Source: Holothuria scabra (taxonomy: Eukaryota > Echinodermata > Holothuroidea > Aspidochirotida > Holothuriidae). Taken from it: DNA of 64,000 nucleotides. The number at the start of each line of letters is the position of its first letter. Positions within the stretch are counted from its first letter, which is position 1. Below, piece by piece: positions 28,201 through 35,112 of this stretch. The notes beneath the pieces were generated by a model, which did no database searches, was not told where the DNA came from, and worked only from the letters and a program-made list of their open reading frames with translations. The DNA lies in assembly GCA_037179385.1 (NCBI GenBank), contig CM074195.1, positions 8,757,787 through 8,821,786 of the forward strand, written 5' to 3'. Position numbers and translations under genes: made by a program.

Positions 28201-31200
28201 AAAGGCAAAATATGTTCTGCGAAAATTTCAGCCCCGTCGACCTGTCTACACAATCATGAATTTGATATCGCCATACAAATGTTTGAACATTTGTTGGGAA
28301 GATGAAACATGCAGATACATACACTCTTAAATCCAAAAAGTGGACTTGATCACTCTCTAACAGGGTGAGAAGTGTGAATTCACTCCATTAGAGTGTAAAT
28401 TCATTCTTAGAAGAGTAAAATCCACTCCTAGAAGCGTGAAATTCACTACAGGAAGAGGGAAAATTCACTCTCTCACGAGTGCCTGTAATGATCACTCTTT
28501 TTTAAAGTGTGGTCACTGTAGCACTCTTTTTTTAAGTGTGGTCACTGTAGACACTCCATCAAGAGTGAAACCTCGCTCGTATGGAGGAAATTCCATTCTT
28601 TTTGGAGTGAATTTCACTCTTCTTGGAGTGCATTAGTACTCTAATGGAGTGGATTCACACTTTTCACTCTAACAAAGAGTGGCTAAGTTCACTCTTTTGA
28701 ATTTTGAGTGTATTTGGCATACCTTCATACGCAGTTGGATGTAGCTGTTAAAATTTGTTTGGAAATCAGTCATCACGATCACACATTTGTCCACTAAGTC
28801 GTCAAACAAATGTATGATGATGTTTTTGACCAAACGTGTGATCTTGTAGACTTGGAATTACATGCACCCTTATGTTGTTGGGTGGGATATTGCTTATCAC
28901 TTGAAAGTACGAGCTAGTCGACATGTCAGTCATTTTGGCTCTGGTCTTTGGAATGTCTCGACTGTCGAGGTAGCAACAAATTTGCCTTCATGAAAAGTAC
29001 ATGTTACACACTCGATATGACATTACTGACGTGTTGGTTATAGAGTTTCAACTAAATCTAGAACAGGCATATATTACCGAGTCCTCGGGGTGCAATTTGA
29101 AGTCATAATAACTAAGTTTTCCCTGCCCCCCTACTGTTTATTATGACGACAAGAACAAAGATGACGGCCTAATACGAAAATATACAAGAATCTAGGACGT
29201 CAGTGTGATGCCAGTGTTCCTACACAGAGGTATCAGCGGCCATATACATGTTTTTCAAGCGTCACGGTGCAAAGTTTAGACGAATCCGGACAGCAGGTGA
29301 TGGTCTGATTTCAGTCGGCCATAACTGTGGTCTTTCTCCTTTTAATCTTTCAATTTTCTTGCTTACCTGTATCATGGATGGTTGCACACTTGATTGTATT
29401 TTAATTCCTTCAATTTCACAGAATATGAGGTTTGAAATTAATGTAGACGATAAATTGCGATAATTTAAGGGTGATGGACCCCACCAATGGCCGCCTACAG
29501 TCACTAAATACAAGCGCTGATCGGATTCATCTATACCGATATGTAAAGTTTGAGACGCAAACTATAAGCTAGATCTTGATATAAAAGAATCGTCCTGTTT
29601 AATTTGACCCCAAAGCCCCGTCTACACTTTCATACATTTGGTCAAAAACATCATCACACATTTTTATGACGATTTCAAAGCCTAAAGGGCAAAAATATAA
29701 CTGTGTAACCCCTTTCCAACAGAAGGGAACAACATGCAACTTGTACGAAGCAGTTCAAACTTTCAGCTGAATGTTTCATTTCCTCAACAAGTGTTCAAAC
29801 ATTTGACTGAAGATATTCGTGAGCAAATCTTCAAATGATGTACGTAGTAAACCTAATCAGTGGCGTAGCTAGGATTTTTTCCAGGGGGGGGGGGGGCAAA
29901 GGTATGAAATTTCCCCAAAACTTTTCCCGGACAATGTGTATGTATTTCATATAAAACATGCAAACTTTCAAGTATAACAACATTACCATGTCATTTTGTA
30001 ATATAACCTGCATTTTAATCTTAAAGTATAACATAGAGCAATCGGAAATAACAAAGTATATTATTTTGGTAAACAATATCTGGTTTATTTGTACGTACTA
30101 ACGCAGTGCCGTACGCAGGATTTCTCTGAAGGGGGAAGGGCATGCAGTATGGTCAAGGAGAGGGGTGTCCGGAAATTTTTTGACTTTTTCAAGGAGCGTA
30201 CATGCAAAATGGTGCAAGATTTTCGACTTTGACAGGAACAGTGTTAAAAGTTGAATCGTGGTGGTTCATGAGGATAAAACTGAAACTTTTGTGCCTTGAC
30301 ATGCATTTCTTTTTATGCCATTTATGCTACCTTACGAAGAAAAACTTGTCATTAAATTTGCACACTTTTAGGAGTCAAAATAAAAGAGCATTGATCGGTA
30401 TTTGTGGTTTTTCTTGGCCACAAAATGTTATTTTGTCATAAAGATTATCTAAGCGGAGCGCCACCATTAGTTGGCGGGGAGCGTAGAGAAAATTTGGAAA
30501 AATTTGACCCCTTAGATGGCCGGAACTAGCATTTTCCAGGCTTATATGAAGAATCTAGCCAGTCGCTTTCTTCTTTTGTCGTTTGCAATAAAATGCTCAC
30601 TTCAAAATATGTTCGCAAACTGCAAAGTGATCAGAGAGTTAAGAGCTAATTTTACCCCAAATATGTTATTTTGCCAAAAAGACAGAGTGAAGCGCCACCA
30701 TTGGTTGGCGCGGAGCGTAAAGAAAATTTCGAAAAATCAGACCCCTCAGATGGTCAAAATAGCGTATTTATGCTTGTAAAGAAAATCTAAGCATGTAGTC
30801 TTTTGATAGATGCCACCAGTGGGAAACAGAGTCTACCTTTTCTAAGTAAAAATTGGAATTTGACAGAATTTGCCCAGATCTATTTGTAGGAATGAAAAAA
30901 AAAAATTGGCATCACTGAAAGACCTTGCAGGGACAATCCTTCCCCTTTGAAAATTTTTGGAAAATTGGATGTCCTTATAAGCAATCTGGTGCCACATATG
31001 CTATCTTTTGAAGTAAAATCTGTGTTGATAAAGTTAGACTACGTATTTTTAAGCACAAAGAAAAATGGCATCTGTGAGGGGGGCATGGCCCAATGGTCTC
31101 CCCCTTCGCACGCCACTAAGGAGGCCTAATAGTGGCTCGATCACACTGGATATCCTGTGAGAAAAGCAGTCTGTTAAGTGTAGAAGGCTACAAGGTACTC

Positions 31201-33735
31201 ATTGTCCATTCATTGTTACACTCAAAGTGAGCAGAAAGCTATTTTCCCGAACTAGCTTGTAAGCCTCCAAGGATTAGGCTAAGTAACAAAATTTTAATGT
31301 GCCAACGGATCCCGTTAATTCTAATTTCTAGATTAACTTTAAGTTTATCGTTGGCCATGGATTGTTTCAGCCCCATCCATCGTTATGTACACAGAGTAAA
31401 ATCGTACAGCTACTGCTAGCTTGTAGAAGAACATAACAACCTCGGGGGTCTACGGTAGTGACTTGTCAGTTTTCACATCCTTTTACTGAATTCCCAAAGT
31501 ATCACCTGAATAACACCTTCCTGTGCACTGAAATTTTGAGAAATTTTTGTGAAATTTTTGTAATAATAAGAAGTTTCATCAAATTTCCCCAAAAAATTTT
31601 CCAGGGGGGCAACTTGCTCCCCCCCTGCCCCCCCCCCCCAGTAGCTACGCCACTGGACCTAATGATCGTGTAGACTGGGCTTTGAATGACAATCTGAACG
31701 ACAAAAAAAAAAAAAAAAAAAAAGGAAAAAGATTAAAATTCAAGTTTTTCACCTCTATTGCAAGTCAGTCCTATTCGAAAGTATGATGCCTCAATTTTGA
31801 AAGTTATGAAGTTAGCAACATTTCTTTACATCATGGTCATTTGGTCATGAGTGTAAGACAGGTAAATAACCTACTTTGTAAATTTTTATGCTCATGTTAT
31901 TGAACTAAAGCAAACAACAAATAGAGTTATGTAATGAATTGAATGATATCGTTTGACTGGTGTAAAGTCTCAAGGTCAGAAGACAGAAACGTACAGTACT
32001 TTAAGAGAAAGTCCGGTGACAAATTTCAAGAGCTTCAAAAATACAAACGCACTTTTTCTTCTCTATTGATAAAGATTCCATCTCAATAGCAATGGCAGGT
32101 TCCGTTTCGAAGTTATGCCTTTAACGAAAATATTCAAACCACAGTAACATATTGTATTGTGGGAAATCTGTGATATACCGGCATATTAATGGAGCATTTT
32201 TGTATTTTTATAAGGTTCACACACACAAATGAAATTTCCTGACACATTTAAAGCTGCAACCTTTGTGCTCACAAAATTTTAAGCTAAACCTACAACGAAA
32301 GTTATTCAGTGTTTCACTGGTGTGGAATTTCGAGGTCAGATTATTAGTGATATTACTTCAATAAGCACAAAAAAAAAAAAAAAAAAGATTCTGAAAACAC
32401 TCTGCCAGTATTACATAACATTTTGTAACCTTCAAGTGGCTGGGAGTCTGTTTTCGGCAAAGATAACCTTTAAACGTGAATATCTTAAGTTATGAACAAG
32501 CTAAAAGGCAGATATAGGTGTGTAACCTTCAAGTGGCTGGGAGTCTGTTTTTGGCAAAGATAACCTTTAAACGTGAATATCTTAAGTTATGAACAAGCTA
32601 AAAGGCAGATATAGGTGTGTAACCTTCAAGTGGCTGGGAGTCTGTTTTTGGCAAAGATAACCTTTAAACGTGAATATCTTAAGTTATGAACAAGCTAAAA
32701 GGCAGATATAGGTGTGTAACCTTCAAGTGGCTGGGAGTCTGTTTTTGGCAAAGATAACCTTTAAACGTGAATATCTTAAGTTATGAACAAGCTAAAAGGC
32801 AGATATAGGTGTGAGGTGTGAAGGATGTACCTTAAAAACTATTTCCTTTTATTCGAGACCCTATGAAATCAATAATATAATATGCCTAAAAAGCACAGCA
32901 CCTACCAGAAGTACAAAGATCCATGCAATATAGTAAAAATTCACTTGGGGCAATATGAGGATATCTGTCTATGAATGGTCACTATGTGCTCTCTTCCATT
33001 AGAAATAGACCCCCTCCTTCAGATATCTTTTGAAGGGTTGTAAGGCAGGATAGTATGTAGAGATACACATATGGGAAAGGGATAGTGTCTCGTATCTGCT
33101 CATAATATTTGTACTCCAATGATTTGTAGGCTAAACGAGGTAATTCCTTTATATTGTTTGTAAACACCCTTCAACACTCTCGCCTTGATAGCATTTGGTC
33201 AACCCCATTCACAGTGTCCCCTCACGATCCCCTATACTTTCCCCTAAAAAAAAAAAAAATATATATGCTGAGAGTGTCACTACATGCGTGGTGACGGGAT
33301 TATAATATGAAGACATTTGTTACTGTCTAGCAAGGGAACATGCTGATTGTCGCTTGAGTTTCCACTTGATACCCTTACCCAGAGGATTCTAATACCACGT
33401 GAAAGAAATAGGAAGGAAAATTTAAACGAAAGGTAGAAAACAAAATTAAAGATCTGTCAAGTGTCATACATACCTTCTGTATCAGGATAACTAGTAGTAG
33501 TAGTAGTAGTAGGCGGAGGAGGCCTATCCCTTGTATTTATTACCAGAACTGCGATGACAGCAATAAGCGATACCAGAAGCAGAAATACCAGAGAAAGCAG
33601 AACCTTTTCTAAACCTGTTCTCCTAAACCAAAACCACTTCATCTTGGCCCCAAGAGACCCATCCCTGGTCTCCAAGGAACCATCCTCTATAATAACCTCT
33701 TCGCAATTTTGATTAGACTTCGAGTACATCTCCAT
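1190..33735 (-). CDS. M13 family metallopeptidase (neprilysin/ECE-like), 5' part of gene, multi-exon
   Basis: Partial gene; coding pieces, 5' to 3' on the minus strand, are 33735-33474, 17416-17375, 10888-10727, 8989-8903, 6111-5903, 3902-3870 (putative), 1942-1823, 1407-1345 and 1238-1190 (putative). M13 enzymes are type II membrane ectopeptidases that trim small peptides. Seen here: a cytoplasmic tail (residues 1-44), a hydrophobic anchor (about 45-66), a Pro/Thr stalk (72-81), a paired-Cys segment (C93, C98), the family signature [14 protein letters not shown] (114-127), a KSCLN segment (179-183) and a GPLL helix. Order and spacing follow human neprilysin. Intron phases agree at every confirmed junction (1,1,1,1, then 0). 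The HExxH and ExxxD zinc motifs are absent from the window and should lie beyond its left edge. Family assignment is firm; whether it is a neprilysin, an ECE or an invertebrate paralogue cannot be decided. The N-terminal half is fairly diverged. Confidence 0.85.
1345..1407 (-). CDS. M13 gene exon 7 (or 8), 63 bases
   Basis: Acceptor gtctttttag and donor AAG|gtaggt enclose 21 codons in phase 0 at both ends: [21 protein letters not shown]. The [11 protein letters not shown] stretch matches the M13 consensus YNxMTLxELQxLxP that follows the preceding Glu helix, and NCS and NLT are sequons. It joins the preceding exon as HTTL-VNCSS. It is too short for ORF searches; the call rests on splice sites, phase and this motif. 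Confidence 0.65.
1823..1942 (-). CDS. M13 gene exon 6 (or 7)
   Basis: Acceptor cataatcattttcag and donor CTT|gtaagt are both close to consensus. Only one frame is open across the 40 codons, phase 0 to phase 0: [20 protein letters not shown] and then [20 protein letters not shown]. This fits the M13 helical region before and including the (L/V)xxxE helix that precedes the NxT/YNK segment; [10 protein letters not shown] corresponds to neprilysin MNKVMELEKEIA. Two NET sequons are likely glycosylation sites. Confidence 0.75.
2981..3660 (-). mobile_element. non-LTR retrotransposon (LINE) 3' end, 5'-truncated and decayed
   Basis: The minus strand encodes the C-terminal tail typical of LINE reverse-transcriptase proteins of the jockey/CR1 kind common in marine invertebrates: [20 protein letters not shown], then [33 protein letters not shown], and [20 protein letters not shown], ending at a stop near 3236. 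The CxxC, GDExHxLFxCP and RxKFL motifs are the diagnostic part. A 3' UTR follows, ending in an A-rich tail with AAAC repeats at about 2981-3010. An in-frame TAG (from TTG) interrupts the copy within the left duplicate. It lies in an intron, same strand as the gene. Confidence 0.75.
3525..3897. repeat. 186/187-base direct tandem duplication
   Basis: Copy 1 is 3525-3710 and copy 2 is 3711-3897, nearly identical (a few substitutions and one extra A). The unit holds part of the LINE coding tail plus the donor side of the putative 33-base exon. High identity suggests it is recent relative to the LINE insertion. Confidence 0.85.
3870..3902 (-). CDS. putative M13 gene micro-exon (33 bases)
   Basis: The acceptor attccattaacag and donor CAG|gtgaga enclose 11 codons, [11 protein letters not shown], in phase 0 at both ends, exactly what exons 5 and 6 demand. 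Joined, [12 protein letters not shown] aligns without gaps to neprilysin VIHID-QPRLGLP, sharing the two prolines but not the usual DYY. The 3' part of this exon and its donor lie inside a 186-base tandem duplication; the other copy (ending 3684) lacks an acceptor. Evidence is splice sites, phase and weak similarity only, so it may be wrong. Confidence 0.45.
3933..4169. mobile_element. foldback MITE with 90-base arms
   Basis: Arms 3933-4022 and 4080-4169 are reverse complements with about two mismatches, around a 57-base centre that itself contains two smaller inverted motifs of the GAATTTGTxxAAAA type. The ends read ACTCT(G/A)AAAAA, resembling the other ACACTCT-ended MITEs here (11.1, 12.2, 28.3 kb). 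No coding capacity. Target duplication not identified. Confidence 0.85.
4170..5226. other. intron, nothing recognised
   Basis: AT-rich sequence without a supported exon. A donor-like site at about 4636 on the minus strand has no acceptor in range with an open frame. Confidence 0.4.
5227..5505 (-). CDS. unrecognised open frame of about 80 codons
   Basis: The minus strand is open from just after a TAA (about 5505) to a TGA at about 5233. The content looks protein-like (segments [38 protein letters not shown]; two Cys, one Trp), but no family was recognised and flanking splice sites are weak. It lies between M13 exons 5 and the putative micro-exon but does not fit the M13 alignment. It could be a decayed transposon fragment or chance. 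Confidence 0.2.
5903..6111 (-). CDS. M13 gene exon 5
   Basis: Acceptor tttttcatgacag|AC gives [20 protein letters not shown], the M13 helix pattern (xIExxGxxPLLxLLxxxGG) after the KSCLN Cys. An acidic stretch with an NVS glycosylation sequon follows, then [18 protein letters not shown], comparable to the neprilysin beta segment ending VIHID. Two phase-0 donors are possible: AGG|gtaatt (end 5915) and CTA|gtaagg (end 5903). The second is the better consensus and leaves VIYL aligned with VIHI, so it is preferred. Confidence 0.8.
7151..8076. repeat. 462-base direct tandem duplication
   Basis: Copy 1 is 7151-7612 and copy 2 is 7613-8076. They are almost identical, with one extra T near 7958. The unit starts TTTAATGTACTGTATTC and ends GCTAAAAATCAG. 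No coding signal. Near-identity points to a recent duplication, or a collapsed or expanded assembly. Confidence 0.9.
8077..8902. other. intron, no gene seen
   Basis: Small overlapping frames on both strands at 8291-8688 are shadows of one another with no recognisable protein. A string of AAAACGTTT-type motifs sits at 8460-8530; nothing else stands out. Confidence 0.4.
8903..8989 (-). CDS. M13 gene exon 4 (87 bases)
   Basis: Strong sites: acceptor ttactttgcag and donor AAAG|gtaaga. Joined in phase 1 it encodes [18 protein letters not shown] then [10 protein letters not shown], which aligns with the neprilysin stretch ending ALYRSCINES. The Cys (about residue 181) is a conserved M13 disulphide residue. 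NNT is a likely N-glycosylation site. It ends in phase 1 and joins exon 5 as [12 protein letters not shown] longer open frame (8868-9065) only partly reflects the exon. Confidence 0.82.
9000..10726. other. intron, no gene seen
   Basis: Intron between M13 exons 3 and 4. Short open frames occur on both strands but none carries a recognisable domain or splice support. Confidence 0.4.
10727..10888 (-). CDS. M13 gene exon 3 (family signature)
   Basis: Acceptor tttcaacag|CTGG; with the G carried over from exon 2 it reads [15 protein letters not shown], then [26 protein letters not shown]. The Cys pair C116 and C124 and the DFYxYACGxW core are hallmark M13 residues near the start of the ectodomain. 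The donor needs care. GTAATA ten bases into the end of the open frame would join to exon 4 as a TAA stop. GTGGGT six bases further on (exon end 10727) is in phase 1 and restores the frame as NK-ILKEEI. Codon sense extends a little further but stops at TAA in the intron. Confidence 0.85.
11103..11364. mobile_element. MITE with TACACTCTAAAAAC terminal inverted repeats
   Basis: The 21 terminal bases at 11103-11123 and 11344-11364 are perfect inverted copies (outer part TACACTCTAAAAACATCC). The inside is rich in AACCAGG motifs in both directions, so the whole element folds. The outermost TA may be the target duplication, as in Tc1/mariner-type MITEs. Lies in the intron upstream of exon 3. No coding capacity. 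Confidence 0.85.
11445..12181. mobile_element. non-autonomous hAT-type element, about 740 bases
   Basis: Begins CAGTGGAGTAGCTAG followed by a G-rich run, and ends with a C-rich run and GCCACTG, its decayed inverse. The interior matches the elements at 25165-25934 and 52256-52945, including GCGAAGCGCGCGGAAA and a stretch reading TTATTGCAGAAAA. Flanking octamers taagtaac and catgtagc agree at 5 of 8 places, so the target duplication is weak. No transposase frame. Confidence 0.7.
12221..12466. mobile_element. MITE, ACACTCT family, diverged
   Basis: Starts TACACTCCAGTCCACTC and ends TTAGAGTGTA. Internal ACTCTT/TTGGAGT motifs resemble the larger element at 28320-28712. Arms are imperfect. Confidence 0.6.
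12467..13980. other. intron, nothing recognised
   Basis: AT-rich intron. The two opposite open frames at 13692-13969 have no recognisable content. Confidence 0.4.
13981..14946. repeat. tandem repeat of about 145 bases rich in TGACCT, ending in a hairpin
   Basis: About six diverged units, the clearest with GACCCCAAATGACC at 14296, 14452, 14597 and 14743 (spacings 156, 145, 146). Each carries ATAGGGATCATCTACTCAA, a GAGATATCGTGTTTACAAG segment and clustered TGACCT half-sites. The array ends in a CA-rich microsatellite (about 14875-14902) and a perfect 11-base-arm hairpin (14918-14928 and 14936-14946, GATTCCTTGCC/GGCAAGGAATC). A related single unit is at about 23130-23260. Confidence 0.85.
14947..17110. 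other. intron with one hAT-type end
   Basis: CAGTGGCGCAGCTAGG at 15803, followed by an A/G-rich stretch to about 15890, is the left end of a hAT-type element without a visible right end. GTTAGGG-like motifs at 16850-16915 are irregular. No exon was supported; the frame at 15983-16168 is unrecognised. Confidence 0.45.
17111..17240. repeat. dispersed repeat, copy 1
   Basis: Shares about 125 bases with 51982-52105 in the same orientation, including GTCCTTCAGTGGA and CCCTTTGCCAGAGGGT. Family unknown. Part of a frame overlapping M13 exon 2 comes from this repeat. Confidence 0.6.
17375..17416 (-). CDS. M13 gene exon 2 (42 bases, paired-Cys segment)
   Basis: The acceptor is a pyrimidine-rich ttttctctttacag and the donor is CCG|gttcgt. 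Joining phase 1 to exon 1 gives [14 protein letters not shown], matching the neprilysin segment with the first extracellular cysteines (C-x4-C, here C93 and C98), which in the family pair with the C-terminal part of the ectodomain. It ends in phase 1, as exon 3 needs. Intron 1 upstream is about 16 kb and carries most of the transposons in this half of the window. A longer open frame overlapping it (17183-17395) is intron read-through and not a gene. Confidence 0.8.
17420..20250. other. intron 1, nothing recognised
   Basis: Strongly AT-rich, with no exon, repeat array or structured RNA I can support. The open frame at 19638-19949 has no recognisable domain. Confidence 0.4.
20251..20475 (-). 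mobile_element. tRNA-derived SINE, copy A
   Basis: On the minus strand a tRNA-like head has a good B box (GGTGTTCGAGTCC, 20414-20426). The shared body follows: CAATGGAGTAGGGAAAAC, AAGCCAGTGAGCCACAACTG, GGTTGGAAACTGGGCC, then CTCCATCTAACCTAA at the 3' end. The head is degenerate, so this is not a functional tRNA gene. Confidence 0.75.
20673..20884 (-). mobile_element. tRNA-derived SINE, copy B
   Basis: The best-preserved head: TGATCTAACGGTAAGAGCAC (A-box region, about 20859-20878), CTGCCTCTCATGCCG, then B box GGGTTCTATTCCC (20824-20836). It resembles tRNA-Glu more than others by eye. The body matches copy A (AAGCCAGTGAACCACAACTG, GGCCGTGGCCGGCTCGACTT, GGTTGGAAACTGGGCC). Only about 200 bases from copy A in the same orientation. 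Confidence 0.8.
22240..22930. repeat. tandem repeat of about 272-285 bases with phased AGGTCA arrays
   Basis: Three diverged units, aligned on the GACGAATCCAGGCGTCAC segment at 22539 and 22811 (272 apart) and its degenerate form near 22258. Each carries a cluster of AGGTCA motifs followed by TTACTTGGTTATTGAGTTAT or similar. A partial fourth segment with TTGGTTATTGAGTTATTGCA appears at 23217-23236. CA/TA-rich microsatellite at about 23263-23300. Confidence 0.8.
23120..23260. repeat. isolated unit related to the 14 kb TGACCT repeat
   Basis: Contains TGACCTTTGACCTCCACC (from 23134) and AAAAACAATAGGG, as in the 14 kb array, then continues into sequence shared with the 22 kb array. It joins the two repeat families into one composite. 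Confidence 0.65.
24508..24675. mobile_element. hAT-type MITE, 168 bases, perfect target duplication
   Basis: CAGTGGCGTTGCC at the left and AGCTACGCTACTG at the right form the terminal repeats. The flanking octamer gtaaggct is identical at 24500-24507 and 24676-24683. The interior has a C run, CAACCTTGCAATGCA and CTTAGACTTTTCC-type segments shared with 27088-27264 and 63021-63190. CAGNG ends with 8-base duplications are the hAT superfamily pattern. Confidence 0.9.
25165..25934. mobile_element. non-autonomous hAT-type element, about 770 bases
   Basis: Left end TAGTGGTGTAGCTAGAG, right end GGTACGCCACTG or a few bases later CCGCCACTG, preceded by a long G run. The interior is clearly homologous to 11445-12181 and 52256-52945. 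Flanking octamers ataaaatc and aagacatc agree at 5 of 8 places. No coding capacity. Confidence 0.75.
25935..27087. other. intron, low-complexity tracts only
   Basis: Contains a C run followed by a poly-A tract near 26136-26173. No exon or complete element was identified. Confidence 0.4.
27088..27264. mobile_element. hAT-type MITE, 177 bases
   Basis: Same family as 24508-24675: starts CAGTGGCGTAGCC and a G run, holds CAACCTTGCAATGCAT and TATCCTTAGACTTTACCC, ends GGCTACGCGCCTA. Flanks ggacggta (27080-27087) and agacggta (27265-27272) agree at 7 of 8. Confidence 0.85.
27635..27672. repeat. CA microsatellite after a C run
   Basis: A C run, then CA repeats with one CG interruption. No associated element identified. 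Confidence 0.8.
28320..28712. mobile_element. foldback MITE, ACACTCT family, 393 bases
   Basis: Begins TACACTCTTAAATCCAAAA and ends with its imperfect inverse TTTTGAATTTTGAGTGTA. The whole element is a mosaic of CACTCT and AGAGTG motifs about 15-30 bases apart, so it can fold over its full length. A short internal direct repeat (GTGTGGTCACTGTAG) occurs twice near 28507-28551. Confidence 0.8.
29277..29533. mobile_element. MITE-like repeat with TAGACGAATC ends, copy 1
   Basis: Homologous over its full length to 60702-60963 in the opposite orientation. Ends TAGACGAATCCGGA and TCGGATTCATCTA are imperfect inverses. Shared segments include TGATTTCAGTCGGCCATAAC and ATCATGGATGGTTG. Open frames here and in the other copy look similar only because the DNA is. 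Confidence 0.7.
29858..31655. mobile_element. hAT-type element, 1.8 kb, with 8-base target duplication
   Basis: Terminal repeats CAGTGGCGTAGCTA and TAGCTACGCCACTG are perfect 14-base inverses, each followed inward by a G or C run. Flanks aacctaat (29850-29857) and gacctaat (31656-31663) match at 7 of 8. No transposase frame. The interior contains a second pair of hAT-like ends (see 30104-31118). Confidence 0.85.
30104..31118. mobile_element. nested hAT-like ends inside the 1.8 kb element
   Basis: CAGTGCCGTACGCAGG at 30104 and CGCACGCCACTA ending at 31118 are imperfect inverses. Two internal subrepeats (30450-30540 and 30690-30760) read AAGCGGAGCGCCACCATTAG or similar and GACCCCTCAGATGG, and the same sequence is found inverted at 37190-37690. 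Flanking octamers do not match, so insertion history is unclear. Confidence 0.55.
32425..32812. repeat. four 97-base tandem units
   Basis: Units start GTAACCTTCAAGTGGCTGG at 32425, 32522, 32619 and 32716, exactly 97 bases apart, together 388 bases. The only difference I noted is TTTTCGGC versus TTTTTGGC in unit 1. Located in intron 1, about 660 bases downstream of exon 1. Confidence 0.95.
33474..33735 (-). CDS. M13 gene exon 1: cytoplasmic tail, membrane anchor, stalk
   Basis: Encodes residues 1-87 plus one base of 88. The start is ACCATGG, a strong Kozak context, with an in-frame TGA five codons upstream, so this ATG is the true start if the exon is contiguous. The tail is acidic then basic (KMKWFWFRR), followed by about 22 hydrophobic residues without a cleavable signal peptide: a type II anchor. 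After TRDR comes PPPP and six Thr residues encoded by an ACT/ACC triplet repeat (seen as tag repeats on the + strand), a likely length-variable stalk. It ends GAA G|gtatgt, phase 1. A downstream in-frame stop in the intron shows the donor must be used. Confidence 0.85.
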
Positions 33736-35112
33736 GGTAGTCTCTGTTCAATGTGGACCAGCAACGCTTGCCGTCTGGCTGCGCCAACCTCCGAGAGAGA
33801 ACAGTGATACGAAAAGAAAGTTAACGTGTATTCCTCCCAAAATGACAAAACACGTTGAATCGAACTGAGATCTCAGAAGAAAACTAAGCAGGAAACTTTG
33901 TTTGCTACATGAAAATCAGTTCAGTAGAAATTAAAATTGCCTGAACAAATCCTGATGATAAATGGCATATTATACATACTTATAAACAGTCTCTTTTCAG
34001 CCTGTTGATTTATGACGCTTCGTTCGCGATACTAAGTATAATTTCCCTTTCCATCCTTAGGCGTAGATTATCTCGGAAGTTTACAAAATGGGGTTACATG
34101 ATTGATGTGAACTTGAAGTAAAGCAGACGGATGAGGGGACTTCCAATACAAACACACACAAACAACCAATTTTCAACACTTCCAACGTAAGTGGGTTAAG
34201 AATTCTGGTGATGCTCCTTCCAGTCTCAAAACCGATGCAAAACACCAAGTACCGCGTACAATGTTTGCTAGCACTGCAGCATGTCTACCAGTTTACATGC
34301 GGCTATATTGCTATCTCGAAAGAAATGAAAATTTCCGTCGTTGAGCAGGACACAAGACAGTACCTATTCCATAAACTTGCAAGAAAATGGTTGCGGCTCT
34401 TTACGAGCACCTGGCACCAACGCTTCGCTGTAGTTTTATATTGTGACGAATTCTGGAAAAATTAAATTTTTGCCGTATCTGTGCCAATTTATGATCTAGT
34501 TATTTTATTCCTGTGAACACAATCACGCACTATGCCACCTCGGAGTTTGGCTAAATTTTTTTCCCAAAATGTGAAGCAATTTGGTCTTTTGGTTATTGAT
34601 ATATGCCGCCTGTTGTTCAATTGACCACGGTAAATTCAGATTTGACATCAGTTCACCCTCGAAGGTTGGTTTACTGTTGTGTGACCTGTGGCAGAGGTGT
34701 GCTCAAACTACAAATCCGTGGGAAGAGACACAAAACGGGTCAAAAGGTCAACAGATGTTACGTGTGCCAATTTTAAAGAGCTAGTGTGTTTATAACTTTT
34801 TATGTACTTAACAGGCGTGATATTTGTTCCCAAGATGCCACAAACCAGATTTAAGTGCTGACGATGCGCTTACACTGCGAAAGCTTTGTAATTGGAGACG
34901 TTTTGGTGAGATATTGTCTGTGACAGACTGGTTCATTGTCAAAAACTTCATGAGGACAAAAGGACCGGGTACTTGATCTAGTCTCTTGTAAAAAAACAAA
35001 AACCTTGAATGGCTGGCAGAACATCTTCTTCAGTGACCCGGGAGGTTCACGGAAGTTCCCTAAAGACTGAAAAGAATGGACCTTAGTTTTTGCGTGTGGC
35101 TCTGCACATAAA
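33736..35112. other. region upstream of the M13 gene, no promoter identified
   Basis: Should include the 5' UTR and promoter of the M13 gene, but no convincing TATA box, CpG island or upstream exon can be pointed to. The plus-strand frame at 34208-34465 is unrecognised. Confidence 0.4.

Noticed and set aside
29248..29463. Protein-coding frame similar to one at 60791-60976
   Set aside because: The similarity comes from a shared non-coding repeat; the reverse frames of both copies are equally similar and there is no start or splice support.
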